A DNA stretch of 5,367 nucleotides from Nitrososphaeraceae archaeon (GCA_025922735.1 JAICHI010000097.1:1-5367); one strand, 5' to 3'. Positions 1-5,367 are shown, counted from the first letter of the stretch. The notes: generated from the sequence alone by a model not told the origin. Numbers and translations: made by a program.

Positions 1-102
1 GAAGTAATCATTTCACTGATTCTGGTTTCTGCAATCGTTGCTGTGATCAGCTCTATAAGATCAAGGGATGGGCGGATTTGGCCAAACGCCTTGATTAAGT
101 GA
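1..102 (+). CDS. C-terminal fragment of an unidentified, probably membrane protein
   Basis: Frame 1 is open from the first base to a TGA at 100-102 and encodes 33 residues. The fragment starts with a hydrophobic stretch (about 16 residues, EVIISLILVSAIVAVI) followed by a short basic tail (SSIRSRDGRIWPNALIK), which looks like a last transmembrane helix with a cytoplasmic end. No family can be named from so little sequence. Frame 3 is also open to a TAA at 96-98, and a reverse-strand frame is open from 182 to the window edge, so the reading is not certain. Frame 1 is preferred because it gives a sensible helix plus positively charged tail and stops before the pst promoter. It is separated from pstSC by about 100 bases with its own promoter, so it is probably not part of the phosphate operon. 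Confidence 0.45.
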   Translation, partial: EVIISLILVSAIVAVISSIRSRDGRIWPNALIK

Positions 103-134
103 ACCCTTCTCTGGCCTCCTATTTTCCTTGATAT

Positions 135-171
135 TTCTATATAGAATAGGGAGATTATGTGGACTAGCCAT
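135..171 (+). promoter_or_regulatory. Promoter of pstSC-pstA with palindromic TATA element and TAGCCAT box
   Basis: A perfect 12-base palindrome, TTCTATATAGAA, lies at 135-146, and TAGCCAT lies at 165-171, 19 bases after the core TCTATATAGA (136-145). The same two elements recur before pstB at 3468-3504 with a 20-base gap. Archaeal TATA boxes are centred about 26-27 bases before the transcription start. If the palindrome is the TATA box, transcription would start inside TAGCCAT, leaving a leader of about 38 bases before the ATG at 205. The symmetry also makes it a plausible operator for a dimeric repressor that would block TBP. No strong Shine-Dalgarno sequence precedes the ATG. The pairing with the second site is seen directly; the promoter and operator roles are inferred. 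Confidence 0.65.
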
Positions 172-204
172 AAAAGCCTCATCTTCTTGCGAACTACTTA
201 GTCA

Positions 205-2463
205 ATGTCTGCAAAACGTGCTAGAATGCAGAATTTTACTATCCTTGCAGGCGTGCTGATATTATTATTGTCTGCATTTTTTATCAGCGTCTTCATGCCA
301 TTTAGAAATTCTATTGCTGAGCAGAGGATTGAGCTTAATGGAGCTGGCGCAACATTCCCGTTTCCATTGATTGATACTTGGCGTGTTGAATACCAAAAAA
401 TCAAGCCAGAGATAAACATCAATTATCAGTCGATTGGGAGTGGCGGAGGAGTCAAACAGTTTACTGAAAAGATTGTGGACTTTGGCGCTACGGATGCACC
501 CCTCACCTCTTTAGAGAGAGAAAAAGCCCGCGAAGCAGTACACATCCCTGAAACAATTGGATCAATAATCGTCTCATACAATATCCCCGAGGTTCCAGAT
601 AAGGGATTGAAGCTTACAGGACCAATTCTAGCAGATATTTATCTGGGAAAAATTACAAAATGGAGTGATCCGCAAATACAGAAGCTGAATCCAGACCTTA
701 TCCTGCCTGCACAAAACATCATTGTAGCTCATAGGTCTGACGGCTCTGGCACGACATTTGTATGGACAGATTATCTCTCAAAGGTAAGCAATGAATGGAA
801 GGCTCAGGTGGGCAAGGGTAAATCAGTCCAGTGGCCCACAGGCATCGGAGCTCCTGGCAATGAAGGTGTTGCAAGCACCATCAAGAGCACACCTTATGCG
901 ATCGGCTATGTTGAGCTGTCATATGCGATCGCTACAAGAATGACCTATGCCTCCTTGGAAAATCAAGAGGGTAACTTTATAGAGCCATCTATTGATTCTG
1001 TGCGCGCTGCAGTAGCTGCTTCAGCTAATCTCCTGCCAAGGGGAGACGAATCGTGGGAACAGGTATCATCAACAGATGCTCCCGGCGAGGACTCCTATCC
1101 AATCTCTAGCTTCTCCTATCTTCTCTTATATGAAGAGATGAGCACCAACCCCCGAATTGATAGCCTGGACAAAGCCAGAGCTCTGGTAGACTTTATCTCT
1201 TGGGCCATAACTGACGGTCAGCAATTTGCTGATGATTTGGGATATGTTGCATTGCCAAACGACATTGTAATACTAAATCAGGATACGCTCAGATCCCTTA
1301 CTTACAAGGGCCAGCCTGTCCTTACCACAGAAAGTGAAACTGGTCCCGCATCTCCAGAAATTCTGGTATATTTTGTAGCGGCTGCCGTAATACTGCCAAT
1401 TGTGGCTGCTGTAGGGATAATTTATGTGCGAAGGAAAAACCGCGGATCTTTGTCAGAAAGACCAACTAAAATAGGAGCAAAAAGAGAGTCAGTCCATGAC
1501 AGACTTTCGCCTTTTTTGCTCAAGAATACCCCTGCAGGAGACAAAATATTTCGCTTCATAGTGATAGGCGCAGCCAGCTATACTATACTGCTGCTTGGTC
1601 TTGTAGCCATTTCCATATTTTCTGGGTCGGCTGAAGTGTTTTATAGAGAAGGAGTAATAGAATTCATAACAGGGACAGACTGGAATGCAGTTGAAGGACG
1701 TGAGTCCTATGGCGCTCTTCCTTACATTGTTGGTACGCTGATAAGCTCGGGTATTGCAATGATAATAGGGGTTCCAATAAGCTTAGGAATAGCCATTTTC
1801 ATTGTAGAAATAGCTCCGCACAGGATGTCCATTCCATTATCATTTGTAATAGAACTGTTGGCTGCAGTGCCCAGCATAGTCTATGGCCTTTGGGCGCTCT
1901 TTGTATTTAGATTCTGGATACGGGACTTTATTGAAGTGCCATTAAACCAGGCGTTTGGCGAAACAATCCCAATTTTTGCAAAGACTCCCTTTGGCCTAGA
2001 CATCTTTACTGCAGGCGTTGTACTGGCAATAATGATAATCCCCACTGTATCTTCGATTTCGCGTGAGGTAATAAGGGCAGTGCCCGACACCCAAAGAGAG
2101 GCAGCGTACAGCCTTGGAGCAACCAGGTTGGAAATGATTAAGACCGCTTTATTTCCATATGCCAAGTCTGGAATATTTGGAGCAGCCATACTTGGGCTTG
2201 GCAGGGCCGTAGGTGAAACGATGCTTGTGACTATGATAATTGGAAACGCTATTGGAGCGTCTGCCATCCCCACTTCGCTATTTTCGCCCAGCCAGACCCT
2301 TGCCAGCCTAATTGCCAACGAGTTTAACGAAGCGGTAACATCTCTTCATGTTTCTGCCCTTATTGGACTTGGTGTAGTTCTGTTCCTGCTTACAATTGGC
2401 ATCAATATTGGAGCGCGACTCATGGTTTCGCGGATCGCAAAAGTTTCACCAGGAAGGGAGTGA
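205..2463 (+). CDS. pstSC: PstS-PstC fusion: phosphate-binding protein joined to phosphate ABC permease
   Basis: This 752-residue protein combines two normally separate parts of the phosphate importer. Residues about 12-32 form an uncleaved-looking signal anchor. Residues about 41-375 are a PstS domain: GAGATFPFP (T50), IGSGGG (S79), DFGATDAPL (D97) and RSDGSGTT (R177, S181, G182, T183) match the phosphate-contacting positions known in E. coli PstS. A second helix at about 386-408 ends in RRKNR, returning the chain to the cytoplasm, and a charged linker runs to about 446. Residues about 448-752 are a full PstC-type permease with six predicted helices, LLAAVPSIVYGLW (551-563), and the ATPase-contacting EAA loop around REAAYSLGAT (631-640). 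The predicted topology is coherent: PstS outside, linker inside. The ATG at 205 is the first start in frame; M8 (226) is an alternative. No stop or obvious frame break marks the junction. It is followed 6 bases later by pstA. Confidence 0.93.
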   Translation: MSAKRARMQNFTILAGVLILLLSAFFISVFMPFRNSIAEQRIELNGAGATFPFPLIDTWRVEYQKIKPEININYQSIGSGGGVKQFTEKIVDFGATDAPLTSLEREKAREAVHIPETIGSIIVSYNIPEVPDKGLKLTGPILADIYLGKITKWSDPQIQKLNPDLILPAQNIIVAHRSDGSGTTFVWTDYLSKVSNEWKAQVGKGKSVQWPTGIGAPGNEGVASTIKSTPYAIGYVELSYAIATRMTYASLENQEGNFIEPSIDSVRAAVAASANLLPRGDESWEQVSSTDAPGEDSYPISSFSYLLLYEEMSTNPRIDSLDKARALVDFISWAITDGQQFADDLGYVALPNDIVILNQDTLRSLTYKGQPVLTTESETGPASPEILVYFVAAAVILPIVAAVGIIYVRRKNRGSLSERPTKIGAKRESVHDRLSPFLLKNTPAGDKIFRFIVIGAASYTILLLGLVAISIFSGSAEVFYREGVIEFITGTDWNAVEGRESYGALPYIVGTLISSGIAMIIGVPISLGIAIFIVEIAPHRMSIPLSFVIELLAAVPSIVYGLWALFVFRFWIRDFIEVPLNQAFGETIPIFAKTPFGLDIFTAGVVLAIMIIPTVSSISREVIRAVPDTQREAAYSLGATRLEMIKTALFPYAKSGIFGAAILGLGRAVGETMLVTMIIGNAIGASAIPTSLFSPSQTLASLIANEFNEAVTSLHVSALIGLGVVLFLLTIGINIGARLMVSRIAKVSPGRE
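2451..2463 (+). promoter_or_regulatory. Ribosome binding site of pstA overlapping the pstSC stop codon
   Basis: AGGAAGGGAGTGA ends 6 bases before the pstA ATG and contains GGGAGTGA, close to the archaeal anti-Shine-Dalgarno complement GGAGGTGA. Its last three bases are the TGA stop of pstSC, so a ribosome ending the fusion protein sits on the pstA initiation site. This supports co-transcription and probably translational coupling, which would help keep the two permease halves at equal amounts. Confidence 0.75.
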
Positions 2464-2469
2464 CATAAT

Positions 2470-3411
2470 ATGGCAGAACAAAATGAAAGATCATCTGAAA
2501 CATTTGCAAATGATGGCAGCGGCAGCAGAAGACACCGGGTCGAGATCAGGCAAATGATGGATAAGCAGTCAATTAGGCGCCGACTATTTGACAAGATTGC
2601 CACAGGCGTTGCAATGGCCTGTGTCATCGCCGCCATCATCCCGCTTGGCAGCATATTGGTCGAAGTTGTCAAGAATGGAGTAGGTGCTTTGAGCCTAGAA
2701 TTCCTGACGCAACCCCCTGGCGCGATAGGTTCTGGAAGGGGCGGAATTGGTCCCGCGATTCAGGGTACGCTTATCGTAATTGCCCTCGCGTCGCTTATAG
2801 GCGCCCCCGTTGGAGTACTGGCCGGCATATATCTGTCAGAATTTGCAGGAAGCGGCAAGTTTCCCTATGCTGTTAGATTCCTAAATGATGTCCTTACTGG
2901 CCTTCCATCCATTGTGGTTGGCATTGTCGCCTTTGTAGTCGTTGTACTAACAATTGGTTCGTTTTCAGTTTGGGCAGGCGCTTTTGCTCTCTCTATAATT
3001 ATGATCCCTATCGTTGTGCGGGTTACAGAGGAGACGCTTAAGATCGTTCCAAATTCTATCCGTGAGGCTGGCTATTCTTTGGGAATTCCTAAGTGGAAGG
3101 TGGTCGTGTTTATTGTACTGACTTCGGCTAAAAGTGGGGTGCTAACAGGAATCGTTCTTGCCCTTTCAAGAATAGCCGGCGAAACTGCGCCACTTATTAT
3201 GACGATACTTGGAACCAGCCTCTTCTTTACCGGTTTTACTGATCCTGTGGATGCTCTGCCGCTTAGGATATGGCGCCTTGCCTCGCAGCCATACGAGTCG
3301 GCCCACGAGTTTGGATGGGGGGCTGCGCTGATACTCATACTCTTAGTTCTTGCTATGAGCGTGGGGCTGAGGATACTGGCATATAAGAGAGGATTCAGAA
3401 CTGGCATATAA
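2470..3411 (+). CDS. pstA: Phosphate ABC transporter permease PstA
   Basis: PstA is the second membrane subunit of the phosphate importer and pairs with the PstC part of the upstream fusion. The 313-residue protein has a hydrophilic cytoplasmic N-terminus of about 40 residues, then six predicted helices (roughly 43-66, 94-122, 138-162, 166-184, 218-247, 281-305). Family hallmarks are GGIGPAIQGTL (91-101), LNDVLTGLPSIVVGI (138-152), and the EAA loop IREAGYSLGIPKWK (197-210) that docks with PstB, followed by SRIAGETAPL (233-242). The start is supported by a strong ribosome binding site 6 bases upstream. The C-terminus is odd: the stop at 3409-3411 lies in the second copy of a 25-bp tandem duplication. 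With a single copy the protein would instead end in RGFRIKAISA and stop at 3443-3445, so the present RTGI ending looks derived. Core function should be unaffected, as the change falls after the last helix. Confidence 0.95.
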   Translation: MAEQNERSSETFANDGSGSRRHRVEIRQMMDKQSIRRRLFDKIATGVAMACVIAAIIPLGSILVEVVKNGVGALSLEFLTQPPGAIGSGRGGIGPAIQGTLIVIALASLIGAPVGVLAGIYLSEFAGSGKFPYAVRFLNDVLTGLPSIVVGIVAFVVVVLTIGSFSVWAGAFALSIIMIPIVVRVTEETLKIVPNSIREAGYSLGIPKWKVVVFIVLTSAKSGVLTGIVLALSRIAGETAPLIMTILGTSLFFTGFTDPVDALPLRIWRLASQPYESAHEFGWGAALILILLVLAMSVGLRILAYKRGFRTGI

Positions 3412-3425
3412 GAGAGGGTTCAGAA
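3376..3425 (+). repeat. 25-bp tandem duplication at the 3' end of pstA
   Basis: Bases 3376-3400 and 3401-3425 are directly adjacent copies that begin CTGGCATATAAGAGAGG and end TTCAGAA. They match at 24 of 25 positions; the difference is A at 3393 against G at 3418. Because 25 is not a multiple of three, the second copy is read in a different frame, and its ATATAA supplies the pstA stop at 3409-3411. The near-identity points to a recent event such as replication slippage. An assembly artefact is less likely, since the copies differ by one base, but it is not excluded. Confidence 0.9.
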
Positions 3426-3465
3426 TAAAGGCAATTTCTGCCTGAATGTAGCCCTATCTGCTGTT

Positions 3466-3504
3466 TTTCTATATAGAGAATATAGATAATACATAATTAG
3501 CCAT
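3466..3504 (+). promoter_or_regulatory. Promoter of pstB-phoU, second copy of the palindromic element
   Basis: TTTCTATATAGA (3466-3477) repeats the palindrome seen before pstSC, with core TCTATATAGA at 3468-3477. TAGCCAT follows at 3498-3504 after 20 bases, against 19 at the first site. An extra ATATAGA at 3480-3486 repeats the right half of the palindrome. By the usual archaeal TATA-to-start distance, transcription would begin near 3499, giving a leader of only about 22 bases. The 110-base gap between pstA and pstB and this element together indicate a separate transcription unit under the same control. The promoter role is inferred from position and duplication. Confidence 0.65.
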
Positions 3505-3518
3505 GGGGTGAAGGCTAA
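3497..3518 (+). promoter_or_regulatory. pstB ribosome binding site inside a small inverted repeat
   Basis: GGGGTGA (3505-3511) is a strong Shine-Dalgarno match 10 bases before the GTG start of pstB and fixes that start. It is flanked by TTAGCC (3497-3502) and GGCTAA (3513-3518), a perfect 6-base inverted repeat whose 10-base loop contains the binding site. In RNA the hairpin can form fully only if transcription starts at or before 3497; a start near 3499-3500 would remove part of the left arm. The binding site is well supported, the hairpin only as a possibility. Confidence 0.6.
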
Positions 3519-3521
3519 CTA

Positions 3522-4349
3522 GTGACCCATGAAGCAATAGATAGTGGCATCGAAAATATCGGTGTCAGGCCACCCACAGCCGATCTGCAACATCGTTACA
3601 AGGTTTCTATTAGAAATCTTAATGCATGGTTCGGAATGAAACAGGCTCTGAAAAATATTAGCCTTGACATAAAGAAAAACGCAGCTACTGCGATCATCGG
3701 GCCGTCTGGCTGCGGCAAGACTACTCTAATCCGATGTCTGAACCGCATGCACGAAATGACGCCAGGTGCAACTGCAAAGGGGAGTGTCATTCTTGACAAT
3801 ATTGACATTTATGACAAAAAGGTGGATCCTGTTGTTATCAAAAGGCGCATTGGAATGGTCTTCCAGAAGCCTAACCCTTTCCCTACAATGAGCATCTATG
3901 ACAACGTAGCGGCTGGACTGAAGCTAAATGGCATCAAGGACAAGAGGCTTATTGGGGACGTTGTTCGGGAGAGTCTTGAAGGCGCAGCTCTCTGGGAAGA
4001 AGTTAAGAACGAGCTTAGTAAGCCTGGTCTGAGCCTTTCTGGCGGGCAGCAGCAGAGATTATGCATAGCACGAGCACTTGCTATGCATCCTGAAGTGATC
4101 CTGATGGATGAGCCGACGTCTGCCCTTGACCCAATTGCCTCCTCTAAAATCGAGGAGCTGATACACAGCCTCAAGAAGGATCTGACCATAATAACTGTTA
4201 CACACAATATGCAGCAGGCTGCACGAGTGTCTGATCTCACCGCTTTTATGTATCTTGGAGAGCTTGTTGAGTATGGAACGACGAAGCAGATCTTTGAAAA
4301 TCCTCAGAAGGATCTTACTGAAAGGTACATATCTGGCAAGTTCGGCTAA
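3522..4349 (+). CDS. pstB: Phosphate ABC transporter ATP-binding protein PstB
   Basis: PstB is the cytoplasmic ATPase that powers phosphate import by docking on the EAA loops of PstC and PstA. The 275-residue protein has every ABC motif: Walker [10 protein letters not shown] (60-68), Q-loop in VFQKPNPFP (Q115), signature LSGGQQQR (172-179), Walker B VILMDEP (192-198), D-loop SALD (200-203), and switch histidine H228 in [21 protein letters not shown]-like sequence after the Q-loop (here KPNPFPTMS) and the NRMHE segment (74-78) are typical of the PstB subfamily rather than other importers. Length is slightly above the usual 250-260 because of an N-terminal tail of about 27 residues. The start is GTG, chosen because GGGGTGA lies 10 bases upstream and no in-frame ATG precedes the conserved domain. 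phoU follows after 21 bases, so the two are probably co-transcribed. Confidence 0.96.
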   Translation: MTHEAIDSGIENIGVRPPTADLQHRYKVSIRNLNAWFGMKQALKNISLDIKKNAATAIIGPSGCGKTTLIRCLNRMHEMTPGATAKGSVILDNIDIYDKKVDPVVIKRRIGMVFQKPNPFPTMSIYDNVAAGLKLNGIKDKRLIGDVVRESLEGAALWEEVKNELSKPGLSLSGGQQQRLCIARALAMHPEVILMDEPTSALDPIASSKIEELIHSLKKDLTIITVTHNMQQAARVSDLTAFMYLGELVEYGTTKQIFENPQKDLTERYISGKFG

Positions 4350-4370
4350 GCATGATAGACATTTGGTAAC

Positions 4371-5024
4371 TTGACCCGTCTCTTAGATCTTGGAATAGAC
4401 CGTATACAGAATATCATCATGGACATGGCCAAGCTTTCAGAAAAATCTGTGACCACTGCCATCGAATCATATGAAAAAGGGGCAAGTACAAAAAAAGTCA
4501 TATTTGAATGGTCTGAGCAGCTTAGAGTGCTACAGGATGAAGTTGGCGACCTTGCAATTGAGCTGATTGCCCGCTACCAGCCGGTTGCCACCGACCTCCG
4601 CTTCATCAGATCATGCATGGAAATTGCATATGGTTTTTCCCGGTTTGGCCGCTATGCCTACGATATTGTCGATGTGCTTGAAACCATGGGCTCAATAGCC
4701 AATTGCGACAAGAGTGCAGTTCTAGAAATGTCTTGCACCGTTAGGGAAATGATACACACAAGTGTTCAGGCACTGCAATCAAAAGACAAAAATGCAGCAG
4801 AAAAGTTGTATCAGATGGATGATACAGTTGATGCGCTTTACAGGAAGTATTTGAGAGAAGCCATCACACCATACGAAAAAACTGATAAAAGATCTTTTGA
4901 CCCCCGCTGCTACATCTCTGCTCTGCTAATACTTAGATATCTTGAGCGCATTTCAGATCACGCCTGTTATATCGGTGATTCTGTGCATTATATCGTTACG
5001 GGCACGTCGAGCCCAAGGCGCTAA
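4371..5024 (+). CDS. phoU: PhoU phosphate transport regulator
   Basis: PhoU proteins are cytoplasmic, all-helical, two-repeat proteins that restrain Pst transport when phosphate is sufficient; in bacteria they also link the transporter to PhoR, which is absent here. The 217-residue protein, close to the normal length, has the conserved QPVATDLR (70-77) in repeat 1 and LERISDHACYIGDSVHYIVTG (about 191-211) in repeat 2. Repeat 2 keeps the metal-binding ExxxD pattern (E192, D196). In repeat 1 the matching segment is SRFGRYAYDIVD (90-101), with S90 and R94 in place of the acidic residues, so one metal site looks lost. The TTG at 4371 is the earliest possible start (an in-frame TAG lies at 4356-4358) and gives the expected MTRLLDLG opening; no clear ribosome binding site precedes it. 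The nearest in-frame ATG (4419) would remove 16 residues of the first helix. Confidence 0.92.
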   Translation: MTRLLDLGIDRIQNIIMDMAKLSEKSVTTAIESYEKGASTKKVIFEWSEQLRVLQDEVGDLAIELIARYQPVATDLRFIRSCMEIAYGFSRFGRYAYDIVDVLETMGSIANCDKSAVLEMSCTVREMIHTSVQALQSKDKNAAEKLYQMDDTVDALYRKYLREAITPYEKTDKRSFDPRCYISALLILRYLERISDHACYIGDSVHYIVTGTSSPRR

Positions 5025-5056
5025 ATATGTATGTAGAGGATACCCTGCAGTATGTG

Positions 5057-5095
5057 ATAATATGTAGTCCATTCTCCCAATGCCCTTTTTATGAC
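5057..5095 (+). promoter_or_regulatory. Possible promoter elements of the AbrB/PhoU-type regulator gene
   Basis: The 124-base spacer 5025-5148 is AT-rich and holds two TATA-like stretches: ATAATATG (5057-5064) and TTTTTATGA (5086-5094). The first would place a transcription start near the ATG at 5091, giving a near-leaderless message; the second would give a leader of about 30 bases before the GTG at 5149. Neither is palindromic, and TCTATATAGA is absent, so this gene does not appear to share the pst promoter element. The T run at 5086-5090 could instead end the pstB-phoU transcript. All of these roles are inferred from composition and spacing. Confidence 0.3.
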
Positions 5096-5148
5096 TTCAT
5101 CAGTCAGCAACAGTAAGAACAGGATCTGATCATAGTAAAGTTCGCAAG

Positions 5149-5367
5149 GTGCAATTTACTGGAAGGTCTACCTATGTTCTATCGTTGCCAAAAAGATGGA
5201 TTGAAGAAATGCGAGTTAAGGCCGGCGATCAAGTAACGCTTGTGCGGGAGCTCAATAATTCGCTGTCCATTATTCCAGTTTCTGCCGGACCATCAGAGGC
5301 TCCAAGCGAGGTCACGGCGATGATTAATCCGAACGAAGGAGGCAGCGCGCTAAAGCGAAAAGTAGTC
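5149..5367 (+). CDS. N-terminal part of an AbrB-domain phosphate uptake regulator (PhoU family), cut by window end
   Basis: The frame is open to the last base and encodes 73 residues here. The sequence (R-K-)VQFTGRSTYVLSLPKRWIEEM followed by VKAGDQVTLV is the SpoVT/AbrB (MazE-like) swapped-hairpin DNA-binding fold in the form found in archaeal phosphate uptake regulators, where it precedes PhoU repeats; the tail SALKRKVV matches the usual entry into the first PhoU helix. Such proteins are thought to bind DNA near pst genes. The PhoU part itself lies outside the window. The start is uncertain: family members normally begin a few residues before RKVQ, but the only usual start in this frame after the TGA at 5092-5094 is GTG 5149, which drops RK. 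An ATG at 5091 opens a 12-codon frame that would join this one after a one-base shift. No strong ribosome binding site is visible. Confidence 0.8.
   Translation, partial: MQFTGRSTYVLSLPKRWIEEMRVKAGDQVTLVRELNNSLSIIPVSAGPSEAPSEVTAMINPNEGGSALKRKVV

Noticed and set aside
1..182. Reverse-strand open frame from ATG at 182-180 running off the left edge
   Set aside because: It crosses the pst promoter palindrome and gives no recognisable motif. The forward frame 1 reading yields a helix plus basic tail and ends before the promoter, so it is preferred, though neither is certain.
162..203. GACTA (162-166) and TAGTC (199-203) as a leader hairpin before pstSC
   Set aside because: Five base pairs with a 32-base loop is too weak and expected by chance; no partner structure exists at the pstB leader.
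1881..2318. Antisense frame of 145 codons inside pstSC
   Set aside because: It lies wholly opposite the strongly conserved PstC domain, with no own promoter or ribosome binding site; typical shadow of a hydrophobic gene. The same holds for reverse frames at 198-422, 2346-2672, 3072-3407, 3596-3808 and 3896-4240.
3429..3468. AGGCA/TGCCT hairpin (3429-3443) with a later T run as terminator of pstSC-pstA
   Set aside because: The stem is only 5 bp, and the T run (3464-3468) is 20 bases away and belongs to the pstB promoter. The arms are former pstA coding sequence, so a terminator is not supported.
4352..4369. Five-codon mini-frame ATG-ATA-GAC-ATT-TGG-TAA just before the phoU TTG
   Set aside because: It ends one base before the phoU start, which could suggest coupling, but there is no convincing ribosome binding site and such short frames arise easily by chance.
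5028..5068. Repeated ATATGTA/ATATGTAG words after phoU as an operator
   Set aside because: Short, AT-rich and irregularly spaced, with no match to the palindrome at the pst promoters; background composition is a sufficient explanation.
1..5367. tRNA or rRNA genes, CRISPR arrays, insertion sequences
   Set aside because: Coding sequence fills nearly the whole window, and the longest spacer is about 124 bases. No cloverleaf, spaced repeats, transposase or terminal inverted repeats were seen.

Overview
The window carries a nearly complete high-affinity phosphate (Pst) uptake locus, all on the + strand. It most likely comes from an ammonia-oxidising-type archaeon of the Nitrososphaeria (Thaumarchaeota). 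This is an inference from three things: TATA-like promoters, GTG and TTG start codons, and a downstream regulator with the archaeal AbrB-plus-PhoU layout. There is no phoB/phoR two-component pair in view. Species cannot be read from the sequence alone.

Layout. 1-102 is the C-terminal end of an unidentified, probably membrane-bound protein. 103-204 is a promoter region containing a perfect palindrome, TTCTATATAGAA. 205-2463 is one uninterrupted reading frame that joins the phosphate-binding protein PstS to the permease PstC, with an extra membrane helix and a charged linker between them. 2470-3411 is the second permease, PstA; its ribosome binding site overlaps the stop codon of the fusion gene. 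Its 3' end lies in a 25-bp near-perfect tandem duplication (3376-3425) that changes its last residues. 3412-3521 is a second promoter region that repeats the palindrome and a TAGCCAT element at almost the same spacing. 3522-4349 is the ATPase PstB (GTG start), and 4371-5024 is a PhoU protein (TTG start). 5025-5148 is a short AT-rich spacer. From about 5149 to the window end is the DNA-binding N-terminal part of an AbrB/PhoU-type phosphate uptake regulator, cut off by the window edge and with an ambiguous start.

How it fits together. PstS outside the cell captures phosphate and passes it to the PstC/PstA channel in the membrane; PstB drives transport with ATP; PhoU is expected to restrain the transporter when phosphate is plentiful. 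Because PstS is tethered to PstC, each transporter has a binding protein built in. The locus appears to be two transcription units, pstSC-pstA and pstB-phoU, sharing one promoter architecture. The adjacent AbrB-type protein is an obvious candidate, not a proven one, for binding the shared palindrome.

Most worth a second look: the PstS-PstC fusion, the duplicated palindromic promoter element, the 25-bp duplication at the end of pstA, and the missing or frameshifted start of the AbrB-type regulator.
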